A DNA stretch of 64,000 nucleotides from Phytophthora colocasiae (taxonomy: Eukaryota > Oomycota > Peronosporomycetes > Peronosporales > Peronosporaceae): positions 1,860,001-1,924,000 of the forward strand of contig JAGKQI010000049.1 of the NCBI GenBank assembly GCA_018806915.1. The letters run 5' to 3'. Position numbers and translations under genes: made by a program. Under the pieces are notes generated by a model. That model saw nothing but the letters and a program-made list of their open reading frames with translations, did no database searches and was not told the origin of the DNA. This document shows, one piece after another, positions 41,151 to 50,210 of this stretch (the stretch's first letter is position 1; every line of letters begins with the position of its first letter).

Positions 41151-43854
41151 GGAAAATGGTCTTGTCGAAAAGATGAACGGCGTCTTGTTGTCACGCGTAC
41201 GTAGTTTGCTGACAACTGCGAACATGCCGGATCTGTTGTGGGGTGAAGCTTTCACGTTTGCGGTGGAAGTAGTGAATGTGAGTCCATCTCGAGGCCTAGA
41301 TGGTGACACACCTTACGCGCGACGATTTGGTGAGAAGCCATACGTTGGAATCATGCGTGTGTGGGGATGTGTTGTGCACGAGTTCACGCCCAAGGTGCTA
41401 CGCACTAACAAGCTGGAGAATCCTGGTAAATTGGGTCTTTTCCTTGGATTCGCGAAGAACTCAGAAGGGTTTCGCATTTTGAATCTACGAAATGGAGAAA
41501 TTAATGAGAGACGTTCGGTGGAGTTTGATGAGAGCTGGACCGTGGAGTGTTCATATGTGGAGCATTTATTGGCAAATCGGTACCAGCGTGGACATTACAG
41601 TCTTCCGGATGTGATTCCGTTGGTTCGACTTCCTGTAATGGCAGCAGTGACTCGTCATGAGTTAGCTGCACCTCCTGCAAAACGTCAACGTTTGGCAAAT
41701 GCACAAGGTAGTGGACAACCTAGTGGTGTGGTAGAGCAGTCTTCGGTTAGTGCGGGGAATCCTGTGACTGAACCGTCGAGCTTGTCTCCAGCGAGAGTGC
41801 CTTTGGCTGATGCTCGGCTGTCACCGTTAGATGGACCGCAACGCCAGGTGGAGTACTTTGAGTACGACCAGCTACATAATGGAGACAGCGATCTCGAGGA
41901 AGATTTGGGTGAGCCTAACAGCCTCTCAATGCCTCAACGAGAGCTGCGAGACTCTGTTGAAGTGCAGAATGCTGATGATGAAGATGTGGAGGAGGAAGTT
42001 GAAGGTGTTATAGCTTCGGGTGAACCAAGGGAAAGATATCAAAGCTCAGTGGGAGATAATGAGTCTGGAAGTGAACATGGGAGTGACTCAGATTATCGTG
42101 ACGTCTTTGAAGAAGAGAGTGATGAAGAGTTTGGTGCTGGAGAATCGTTTCGGCGCTCATCACGAATTCGCAGACCCAACGTCCGCATGAAAGACTATGA
42201 GTTAGAGTTGCCAGAGAGTCTGGTGATCCAGGCCATGCATGCAGTGATGGATCCAGTCTCAGTGCAAGCAGCTTTGGATGCGCCGGATGCAGAACAGTGG
42301 ATTGAAGCTCTGAACAAAGAGTACAGTGAAATGTTGAGAAATAAAACATGGGAACTAGTGGAGAAACCAGAGGGCGTGAAGGTGTTGACCAGTAGATGGG
42401 TGTTTGTGCGTAAGCGCAATGCTCAAGGCCAAGTTGAGAGACATCGAGCCCGGATAACTATTAGGGGCTGTCAACAAAAGTACGTCTGGGAGACTTACGC
42501 TCCGGTGGTGTGTATGGAAGCAGTAAGATTGATTCTTCTGCTGGCTCTACACTACAACTTAGAGTGCCGTCACATTGACTTTGTGACAGCTTTTCTCAAC
42601 GGGCCCATTGATGCAGAGGTTTACATGAAGCAACCAGAATTCTTTAACGATGGAACTGGGCGACTGTGTAAGTTGCTTCGGAGCCTGTATGGTTTGAAAC
42701 AGACACCGCGGATGTGGTACCAGACACTTGACAATTATTTGAATGAGTGTGGCTTTAAGAGATCAAAGATGGATGGAGGCATTTACTATCGCTGGGTTGA
42801 CAGTAGTCCTATCTTTCTGACTCTCTACGTGGATGACATTGTGATTGCTGCGTCTGCGGAGAACACCAAGCTGGTGTTGACTGAACTGGCCAATAAGTTT
42901 CAAGTGAAGGACCTAGGAAATGTGAATCACTTACTATCGATAGAAATTAAGTACACCCCAGGTCTATCGCTGACGATTTCTCAGCGAGGATACATTGGAA
43001 GAATTCTTGAACGGTTCAAGATGGACAAATGCAAGCCCATGCCAACGCCACAGACCAAGGGCAATCTTCCTCTTCCTGGTGACCCTGACAGAGAAGTGGT
43101 ATGTGTGAATAGCAATCCGGACATGGACTATCAATGCATTGTAGGTTCGTTGCAATATCTGGTGAGTTGTTCTCGGCCAGATATCGCCAATGCAGTGCGA
43201 ACACTTGGCAAATTCCTTACCTGTTTCACGAAGGAGCATGAAGTGATGGCAAAACGTGTTCTGCGGTATCTGCAAGGTACACGCGACTATGGTTTGGTAT
43301 GGATCAAGCCAATACCGAGAGGAATACGGTTGGTGGCCTATGCTGATGCTGACTTAGGAAACGAGAAAGATGATCGTAAGTCTATCACTGGCTACGTTCT
43401 TCAGCTCAATGGCTGCACTTTCGCCTACAAGAGTAAGAAGCAGTCGATCATGACGGATGATACTTGCAGTGCTGAATTTGTGGCTGCTAGTGAGTGTTCA
43501 ACTATGATCATGTGGACGCACAATTTGTGCAAAGAGCTGAAGCTCCGACGGACAGAGCAAACCGTCCTGTACGAGGACAACCAAGCTACTATCAAAGTGA
43601 TGGAAGAAGTAAGCAGTGGATACAAAGTTCGAAGTGTGGATTTGAAATTTCACAAGGTTCGGGACTTTGTGGAACGCAAGGTGTTCCGTGTGGAGTACTG
43701 CCCAAGTGAGGATAACTTGGCAGACATTTTTACTAAGCCGCTAGGCCCACAGCAGTTCTGTAAACTGCGTCAAGCTCTCAATGTGGTGCCAGTGCCGACT
43801 CAGGAGTCGTTGCACGCGGCTAGCGACGTTGAAACTGTGGATGAGACTCTGTAA
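41137..43854 (+). CDS. Copia integrase end, reverse transcriptase and RNase H (C-terminal ORF)
   Basis: Starts with the integrase Glu motif HSPEENGLVEKMNGVL, which should follow WTNA of the upstream ORF. The junction looks like loss of one CA from a short CACA run. After a long acidic linker, the RVT_2 domain shows WVFVRKRNAQGQVERHRARI, HIDFVTAFLNGPID, KLLRSLYGLKQTPRMWY and the catalytic LYVDDIVIA. RNase H shows YADADLGNEKDDRKSITGY, SAEFVAASE and LYEDNQATIKV; the end is DNLADIFTKPL. All catalytic residues are present. Confidence 0.9.
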   Translation: MHSPEENGLVEKMNGVLLSRVRSLLTTANMPDLLWGEAFTFAVEVVNVSPSRGLDGDTPYARRFGEKPYVGIMRVWGCVVHEFTPKVLRTNKLENPGKLGLFLGFAKNSEGFRILNLRNGEINERRSVEFDESWTVECSYVEHLLANRYQRGHYSLPDVIPLVRLPVMAAVTRHELAAPPAKRQRLANAQGSGQPSGVVEQSSVSAGNPVTEPSSLSPARVPLADARLSPLDGPQRQVEYFEYDQLHNGDSDLEEDLGEPNSLSMPQRELRDSVEVQNADDEDVEEEVEGVIASGEPRERYQSSVGDNESGSEHGSDSDYRDVFEEESDEEFGAGESFRRSSRIRRPNVRMKDYELELPESLVIQAMHAVMDPVSVQAALDAPDAEQWIEALNKEYSEMLRNKTWELVEKPEGVKVLTSRWVFVRKRNAQGQVERHRARITIRGCQQKYVWETYAPVVCMEAVRLILLLALHYNLECRHIDFVTAFLNGPIDAEVYMKQPEFFNDGTGRLCKLLRSLYGLKQTPRMWYQTLDNYLNECGFKRSKMDGGIYYRWVDSSPIFLTLYVDDIVIAASAENTKLVLTELANKFQVKDLGNVNHLLSIEIKYTPGLSLTISQRGYIGRILERFKMDKCKPMPTPQTKGNLPLPGDPDREVVCVNSNPDMDYQCIVGSLQYLVSCSRPDIANAVRTLGKFLTCFTKEHEVMAKRVLRYLQGTRDYGLVWIKPIPRGIRLVAYADADLGNEKDDRKSITGYVLQLNGCTFAYKSKKQSIMTDDTCSAEFVAASECSTMIMWTHNLCKELKLRRTEQTVLYEDNQATIKVMEEVSSGYKVRSVDLKFHKVRDFVERKVFRVEYCPSEDNLADIFTKPLGPQQFCKLRQALNVVPVPTQESLHAASDVETVDETL

Positions 43855-43867
43855 CACGAAGTGGGAG

Positions 43868-44098
43868 TGTGAACAACGGCAGTTGGCGTCTGTCGTGTTC
43901 CAAGTTTCTCTTCGCAGTTGAAGTGGTGAATTCGGATTTGGTAATGCTGAGTCTCGTCGCAGAGTATATATTTATCTTTAGTATTGTATACTGTAGCCTA
44001 CTGATAACAGAGACTGCGCTCAGTCGTAGTTCTCTCGCAATCCCAATTGTGCTGAGTGGGCGAACAGTTGTTTGTGTCTTCTGTGCCTAAAGCTAACA
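43868..44098 (+). repeat. Copia 3' LTR
   Basis: 231 bp, one visible mismatch to the 5' LTR; followed by ATAAC. Confidence 0.88.
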
Positions 44099-44315
44099 AT
44101 AACGTGCAGAACGCAAGCTAAACGCCACAGTGAAATGGAGGATTATTTGGACGTGATTGAGACCTCGCTCAATCAATAATTTAGTGTGTTTTAATTGAAT
44201 TATTTGAAAGTCAAAATGATTGTTAGACGGAATTTGCAGGACATTTGCAGGACATGGATAATGTGTTATTTTAACCAATGAGATTCTTATATAGAGTAGC
44301 TTTCACCCAATTACA

Positions 44316-45020
44316 TTAGTGATGTTGTTGAGCTCTGCGTTGCAGTGCCACGACGGTAATCCAGGTGAGCTGGCCTCGACGGCGTTTACGGCTTCTTCCC
44401 GTCAGTTCGGGGACAGCGACGCTCTTCGCACACGTAGCGAAGGTTACAACGGCTTCCTCCACGCTCTGTCGAGAGCGCCAGGTCCCGGTACGTCTTGCTT
44501 CATCCTCTACCTTGCGCATTAGGTATCGAGCATCACTAAGTCGTTTCTGTTGATTTCTGTTTGGCATATCGCGTCTATCAAGCAATCGTAGAGGAGGTGT
44601 TCTTTTGTTGGCGTTGCCACATTGCCACAGGACCCATAGCATTGCAACTGTGCAGTCAGGTATTTTGAAGTCCGATGGAACTCGCCGAAAACGGCCTCCC
44701 CAGAAGTATGTTGGAGTAGAAGAGACGCTATCCGCGTGGAGATCGTTCTGCTGTGGATTTTTCGTCAACTTCTCAATCAAAGTGGAAACCCCTGCCGCTT
44801 CTAGACACCGTTTCAATGCACTATCTAGACCGTCAAATGTCACGACACCTGCCCCAATTGCCCGTTGCTCCAGCTCGCCTATAATATCCTTCACAGTCAC
44901 AGTCCGTGAGTCATCAATATGCTCGACGGTTTTAAGAGTTACTTCCAATAGTGACTTCATTTCACGTAATATAGCAACATGAGGCGGTACACCCGTTGCC
45001 TGTAGACGATTACTGGTCTG
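44316..45020 (-). pseudogene. Crypton C-terminal (GCR1_C-like) remnant
   Basis: The minus-strand ORF from 44960 and its open upstream extension (TGVPPHVAILREM) align in layout with the C-terminal part of the Crypton proteins at 52095-59300: TGVPPHV, then a helical region, then FRRVPSDFKIPDCTVAMLWV (cf. FSRVTADFHIPGMSLMTAWE), LRLLDRRDMPNRNQQKRLSD (cf. YRFLQWRDLSTSKKRKTLSN) and a basic end RSRKRRRGQLTW. The similarity is distant. An in-frame stop lies just upstream, at about 45025, and no recombinase domain is seen, so it is a relic of an older Crypton family. Confidence 0.55.
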
Positions 45021-45040
45021 AGTACCGGCTTATAGAGAAC

Positions 45041-45660
45041 GATCCACGCGATGAATCTACAGTACGAGTTCTGGTACACTGCGCGATCGAGTACTTACGG
45101 TGTATCTCCGTGACTTATCCTCCCAGTCAACACGTTGTGAAATAGCGGACTGAACTTGTATAGAAAATTGTATACAGAAATCACTGGACGGTTGTCCTGC
45201 AAAAGTTGTCGAAATCGTTTATGAATCAGACCTATAGTGAGCGCCTGCTTATTTCTGATTGTGCTGCTTTCCATTTGGATTTTGCAGGACATTGTGTCCT
45301 GCAGAAACCTGACCGATGGGTTCAACGTCCTGCAAATTCTGGAGAATGTTTTTTTCACAACCCTGATACAGGTTTCTGCCTCAATAAAGAAGTTGGAGTC
45401 TGCATGCAAATGGCAAGGTTATAAGAAATAGACAAGACAGTTCGATTTCAAAATATTGTCAGTTCATAAAATGGTGATATGCAGCTCGGAAGGTTATCGG
45501 TTTTTCAGGCTTCTTTATTGAGGCAGAAGACTGTACTGCCCTGATCGACGAGTAACCTTTCGGCAATACAGAGTAACCTTTCGGCAATACAGAGTAACCT
45601 TTTCAAATTTTGGGAGGGTACTATTAAATAGTGCCCGGGGTATTAATCGGGAATTTCCGT
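45041..45660. other. Non-coding relic sequence with short repeats
   Basis: About 620 bp up to the right inverted repeat of the DNA transposon relic. It holds TCCTGCA/TGCAGGA words in both orientations (about 45195-45340), two copies of a CTTCTTTATTGAGGCAGAA-like sequence in opposite orientation (about 45370-45395 and 45505-45530), and a 21-bp tandem repeat. No gene seen. Confidence 0.4.
45551..45602. repeat. 21-bp tandem repeat
   Basis: About 2.5 copies of AGTAACCTTTCGGCAATACAG, starting at 45551, 45572 and 45593, close to the right inverted repeat. Confidence 0.85.
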
Positions 45661-45763
45661 TATGTACTGGTTGACGAGTAAACTCAATTTAGAGGTTATC
45701 AAGAGATTACAATAACTATGGTGGGTGGTGCTACGATACTGCGGCTTCGTCCTTCATCGGCAT

Positions 45764-47254
45764 TTACCCTTCGTGCACGGCAGTGTAGTTGTAATACACC
45801 AGGTTCTCGTACTCGCTGTCGCAGTACGGGAACTCCGTGTCCGAGTCCGTCGGCGCGAACAGCGTCTTGCCGGACGTGTACGTCACGTAGCAGCCCAGGA
45901 AGCCGCATACGACCACGACAATCAGCGCTGGCACCTTCTCGTACAGTGGAAGTTCGTTCCACAGCTTCTTGAGCAGGAAGATAATCGGCAGCAAGATGCT
46001 GATCAGCGTGATGCACGAGGCGCCCACGAAGTCCACCAGGTCGGAGAAGTGGTCCTTGAGGATAATCGAGAGGATGACCAGCACCACGATGATGGCAATA
46101 CGCAGGATCACGTACTTGATGGCGTTCACGCCGTGGTACTCGGCAGCCTCCGCCTCCACGTCGCCGTAGTACGGATTCTCAGCGTCGGCGTTCGAGATGT
46201 ACGACATCTTGGACGAACGACGATCATCGCCATTGACGGCGTCCTTGCCGGGTGTGTTGGCAGCAGCATACGAGGCGGCAGCGTAGGTGAGTGCGTTCTC
46301 CACGTCGTCCTCCTTCTTCTTGTGCATCTTGAGGATCATCCGCTCGGCCAGGTAGAAGGCCGGGTTCAGGATGACCGAGAAGGCGATCGTGATGTGCAGC
46401 TGCATGAAGAAGTAGGCCATGACGACGGCGCCCCAGTCCGACCTGAAGCCCAGCGTGGTCAGGCCGCTCGTCGCGTCCGGGTAGATGGAGTACAGCAGGT
46501 TGCCCGTGATCTGGCAGCCCACGGCCGAGTACGCCGTGCTGGCCAGGATCAGGAACAGAACCGAGATGAAGCCCATCGTGACGAACACCACGCGGGGCAT
46601 ACGCGTCGGTTCGCTGTGCTGACGCTGCAGGGCCGGGATCACAATACCGGCGTTGTAGGCCAGCGACAGGTTTCCGAACATCCCCGCGACCTGCGAGAAC
46701 TTGATGTCGGGTGACGGTGGGGACGGGTGGCCACGCATGCCGTACATGACGACGGCCACGCCAATGACGTCGGCGATGAGAGTTCCCGCACAACCGGCAA
46801 AGGCCGCACCAGCACCTTCCTTGAGCGTCGGGATGAGGCACACGGGCAAGCACATGAGTGCCATGAAGCAGATCCAGTAGGTGGCGCTGAAGGCGTCCGG
46901 AAAGAGGCCATCCAGCAGTGTTCCGCCCAGCACGAGGAAGACGCAGGGCACTAGCAGACACGAAGCCATCTGTGAGATGACCGAGAGCCATCGGCCCCAC
47001 TTGCCCATGCACCACTCGCCCAGGTCACTGTAGGTCTTGACACTCTTGGGTGCCAGCAGCATCACGCGGCAAATGGCCACGGACGCGTACACGTTGGCGA
47101 AAGCCATGAAAGCCATGCCGATGACGGCCAGCACGGGCCCAGCACGCGAGAAGTTTCCTGGCATACCGAGTGTGCCAATGCCGTAGACGCAGCAGAAGAT
47201 GTTGAGCGCCATCTTGAGGTCCTCCCCGGTGAAGAACTTCTTGGCGCAGGCCAT
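45764..47254 (-). CDS. AAAP amino acid transporter, palindrome left copy
   Basis: 496 residues from the ATG at 47254. Membrane permease of the AAAP family: first segment MALNIFCCVYGIGTLGMPGNFSRAG (GxGxLxxP-type), then TYSDLGEWCMGKWG, FGNLSLAYNAGIVIPALQRQHSEP (the conserved re-entrant region) and about eleven hydrophobic segments in all. A hydrophilic loop at about residues 355-405 contains KKKEDDVENAL. A longer in-frame start at 47395 is rejected because an Inr-like motif (47331-47348) lies between the two. Nearly identical to the gene at 50211-51701, and both are transcribed away from the palindrome centre. No lesion, so both copies can be functional. Confidence 0.88.
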   Translation of the reverse strand: MACAKKFFTGEDLKMALNIFCCVYGIGTLGMPGNFSRAGPVLAVIGMAFMAFANVYASVAICRVMLLAPKSVKTYSDLGEWCMGKWGRWLSVISQMASCLLVPCVFLVLGGTLLDGLFPDAFSATYWICFMALMCLPVCLIPTLKEGAGAAFAGCAGTLIADVIGVAVVMYGMRGHPSPPSPDIKFSQVAGMFGNLSLAYNAGIVIPALQRQHSEPTRMPRVVFVTMGFISVLFLILASTAYSAVGCQITGNLLYSIYPDATSGLTTLGFRSDWGAVVMAYFFMQLHITIAFSVILNPAFYLAERMILKMHKKKEDDVENALTYAAASYAAANTPGKDAVNGDDRRSSKMSYISNADAENPYYGDVEAEAAEYHGVNAIKYVILRIAIIVVLVILSIILKDHFSDLVDFVGASCITLISILLPIIFLLKKLWNELPLYEKVPALIVVVVCGFLGCYVTYTSGKTLFAPTDSDTEFPYCDSEYENLVYYNYTAVHEG

Positions 47255-47330
47255 GGTTTCGAGTGATGAGGTTGTCGAGAGACGCGAGCACGGGGTGAGT
47301 TGGATTTCCGAGGAGAAATGCGCGCCGTGG

Positions 47331-47348
47331 GGCAAATTCGAGAATGGA
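47331..47348 (-). promoter_or_regulatory. Inr-FPR-like start, left AAAP copy
   Basis: Minus strand TCCATTCTCGAATTTGCC: Inr-like CCATTCTC followed by FPR-like GAATTTGCC, 77 nt before the ATG at 47254. Mirrored in the right arm. Confidence 0.55.
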
Positions 47349-48524
47349 TCTACTAGAGTACAAACCGAGTGCAACGAGAAAGCGTACCGGTCCAAGATGA
47401 ATCGGACGAGGCACCGGGATTCTCGCGAGGGAGATATACGGAGCTCGTCGACCGATGATGAGGATGCGTCCGTGAGCGCATCCTTTGGTCATGGACCGTG
47501 CTCATACGGCTCAGCTCACTGAGTCGGACACCCGACGACGTACATTCATCCTATCGTGATAGACTTCCAAACAGCTCAAATGAAGCTTCACTTTTCTTTT
47601 TGCAGTTTTGTTTGGACAACCTTGTGAGTGTAAACGATGTGCAGCCTTCCAACCGCCAATCAGAAAGCGATTTTTCAGTCATGTTGAAGTGCACAGAACG
47701 GGAGCCGATCAGCGAGATGATCAAGTTGGGTCCCCCATGTCCCCCGCTACTGTCTTCCACGTGACGCCCATCTGTATAATCTCGCGGGGACGTACAGCAA
47801 CCTCAACACGTAGACACCTGCGCCACTCGCACATGCACGTACATGTACACTTCCAGGCGGTAATGAGCCATTCCGGCGCATGAAGCTGAAGTATAGGAGG
47901 AGTTTCAATTTGGTACATGTATCCAAGGGGTGCAACTCCATTCGTGCTGCACATCCAGGCAGAACATCGACCCGATGATTGGGGCACCGTCTTGAAGCAG
48001 GCAACCGGGCGGGTGCAATATCATAGGTCAGCTAAGGACCCTTATTCTCAGTAACTTACACGACTTTGTGTATGCTTGGAGCAGGTCCAGCACATGCTTC
48101 CACACGGAATCTCGTGCAAGTACATGTAGTCACTAATAAACCTCACTCATCTCTCGAGTTATTGACGGCGCAATGTACGTACATCATGTACGGTACATGT
48201 ACATGCACGTGAAGGCTTACAGTATGGCTAGCTGCATTCCTTGCGCTAGGACTATAGGAGCGATATACGGTTAGAGATGCGCACGGGCGCGGCTGGCGAC
48301 GATGGCATGGCGAAGACCTCCCTCCTGCAGAGCAATGCTGGTGCAAGGTTCTTGCCCTCCCAACGGGGAGTCCCATCACCCGGTCTTTTGTATATAAAAC
48401 GAAGGAGAGCATCTCCATGGAGAATCGGTGCATTACATGGCACAACTTATATCATGCACCGGCATTCGAGTCGAGCGCTTGTGTTCGGCAAGCACACTAT
48501 GTGCACCTCGCAGCAGAAAACCAT
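47349..48524. promoter_or_regulatory. AAAP 5' flank, palindrome left arm
   Basis: 1.2 kb of upstream sequence shared with the right arm, with many ACATGTACATG/GTACGTACAT words (about 47830-47850, 48174-48210), short palindromes and no convincing gene. Confidence 0.45.
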
Positions 48525-48927
48525 GAATCGTTCTTGACATGTAGCACAACTTGCTACGTTTCGAAGTTTGGGTTATCATGTACATGTGCAAGTACTTAAA
48601 TTCACTTGAGAATGCAGCATTGTACATGTACCGGTAATGATTAAAATGTATTTGATGATTTGCAATCGGTGAGTTATCCATTCCAAGAAAAATGGCGATC
48701 TTCGTGCAGTACTCCATGGGCTAAACTTCAGCTTAGCAAGGAGACAGATCTGGCAAGTTAACGCTAGCGAGGTACATGTAGTAGCCACGCAAAATAGCGG
48801 GAACGATTCAACGTGACCTCGGCGGCGTCACGATCGACGCGGAGACCGTCACGAGCGGTGGGTCCCCTGTACGATTTCTGGTGCTCTGCCAGAGAGAGGC
48901 CGCAGACAATTAGATTTGACGCTCGTC
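48525..48927. other. Palindrome spacer
   Basis: 403 bp of sequence not shared by the arms. Both halves carry ACATGTAC words. No gene, terminal repeat or element was recognised. Confidence 0.6.
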
Positions 48928-50116
48928 CATGGTTTTCTGCTGCGAGGTGCACATACAGTGTATGTAGTGTGCTTGCCGAACACAAGCGCTCGACTCGAAT
49001 GCCGGTGCATGATATAAGTTGTGCCATGTAATGCACCGATTCTCCATGGAGATGCTCTCCTTCGTTTTATATACAAAAGACCGGGTGATGGGACTCCCCG
49101 TTGGGAGGGCAAGAACCTTGCACCAGCATTGCTCTGCAGGAGGGAGGTCTTCGCCATGCCATCGTCGCCAGCCGCGCCCGTGCGCATCTCTAACCGTATA
49201 TCGCTCCTATAGTCCTAGCGCAAGGAATGCAGCTAGCCATACTGTAAGCCTTCACGTGCATGTACATGTACCGTACATGATGTACGTACATTGCGCCGTC
49301 AATAACTCGAGAGATGAGTGAGGTTTATTAGTGACTACATGTACTTGCACGAGATTCCGTGTGGAAGCATGTGCTGGACCTGCTCCAAGCATACACAAAG
49401 TCGTGTAAGTTACTGAGAATAAGGGTCCTTAGCTGACCTATGATATTGCACCCGCCCGATTGCCTGCTTCAAGACGGTGCCCCAATCATCGGGTCGATGT
49501 TCTGCCTGGATGTGCAGCACGAATGGAGTTGCACCCCTTGGATACATGTACCAAATTGAAACTCCTCCTATACTTCAGCTTCATGCGCCGGAATGGCTCA
49601 TTACCGCCTGGAAGTGTACATGTACGTGCATGTGCGAGTGGCGCAGGTGTCTACGTGTTGAGGTTGCTGTACGTCCCCGCGAGATTATACAGATGGGCGT
49701 CACGTGGAAGACAGTAGCGGGGGACATGGGGGACCCAACTTGATCATCTCGCTGATCGGCTCCCGTTCTGTGCACTTCAACATGACTGAAAATCGCTTTC
49801 TGATTGGCGGTTGGAAGGCTGCACATCGTTTGAACACTCACAAGGTTGTCCAAACAAAACTCCAAAAAGAAAAGTGAAGCTTCATTTGAGCTGTTTGGAA
49901 GTCTATCACGATAGGATGAATGTACGTCGTCGGGTGTCCGACTCAGTGAGCTGAGCCGTATGAGCACGGTCCATGACCAAAGGATGCGCTCACGGACGCA
50001 TCCTCATCATCGGTCGACGAGCTCCGTATATCTCCCTCGCGAGAATCCCGGTGCCTCGTCCGATTCATCTTGGACCGGTACGCTTTCTCGTTGCACTCGG
50101 TTTGTACTCTAGTAGA

Positions 50117-50134
50117 TCCATTCTCGAATTTGCC
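50117..50134 (+). promoter_or_regulatory. Inr-FPR-like start, right AAAP copy
   Basis: TCCATTCTCGAATTTGCC, 77 nt before the ATG at 50211; mirror of 47331-47348. Confidence 0.55.
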
Positions 50135-50210
50135 CCACGGCGCGCATTTCTCCTCGGAAATCCAACCCACCCCGTGCTCGCGTCTCTCGACAACCTCATC
50201 ACTCGAAACC

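Larger units (their letters stand above)
38543..44098 (+). mobile_element. Copia (Ty1-like) LTR retrotransposon, complete, one frameshift
   Basis: LTRs 38543-38773 and 43868-44098 (231 bp each, TGTGAACAAC...AGCTAACA) differ at one visible site (GGGCGAGCAG vs GGGCGAACAG). Target duplication ATAAC at 38538-38542 and 44099-44103. The internal order gag, protease, integrase, RT, RNase H is the Copia order. Purine-rich GAAGTGGGAG precedes the 3' LTR. One frameshift splits the polyprotein inside integrase. Confidence 0.92.
37543..45660. mobile_element. TA-flanked inverted-repeat DNA transposon relic, enlarged by nested insertions
   Basis: Ends ACGGAAATTCCCGATTAATA (37543-37562) and its inverse TATTAATCGGGAATTTCCGT (45641-45660), each bordered by TA (37541-37542, 45661-45662), as in the Tc1/mariner/pogo superfamily. 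It holds a decayed pogo-like transposase C-terminus, a 5.56-kb Copia element and a Crypton C-terminal remnant. Without the Copia it would be about 2.56 kb. A stretch with ATAGT and CCCTC motifs next to both ends adds to the match. Confidence 0.65.
45689..48524 (-). repeat. Left arm of 6-kb palindrome
   Basis: 2.8-kb arm matching 48928-51776 in inverse orientation. Differences are few: some substitutions and an 11-bp length change near the centre. It includes a whole AAAP transporter gene and its 5' flank. Confidence 0.95.

Noticed and set aside
48143..49321. Mirror-image 100-codon ORFs in the palindrome intergenic arms
   Set aside because: Short, in several overlapping frames, no domain, and upstream of the Inr; most likely non-coding promoter flank.
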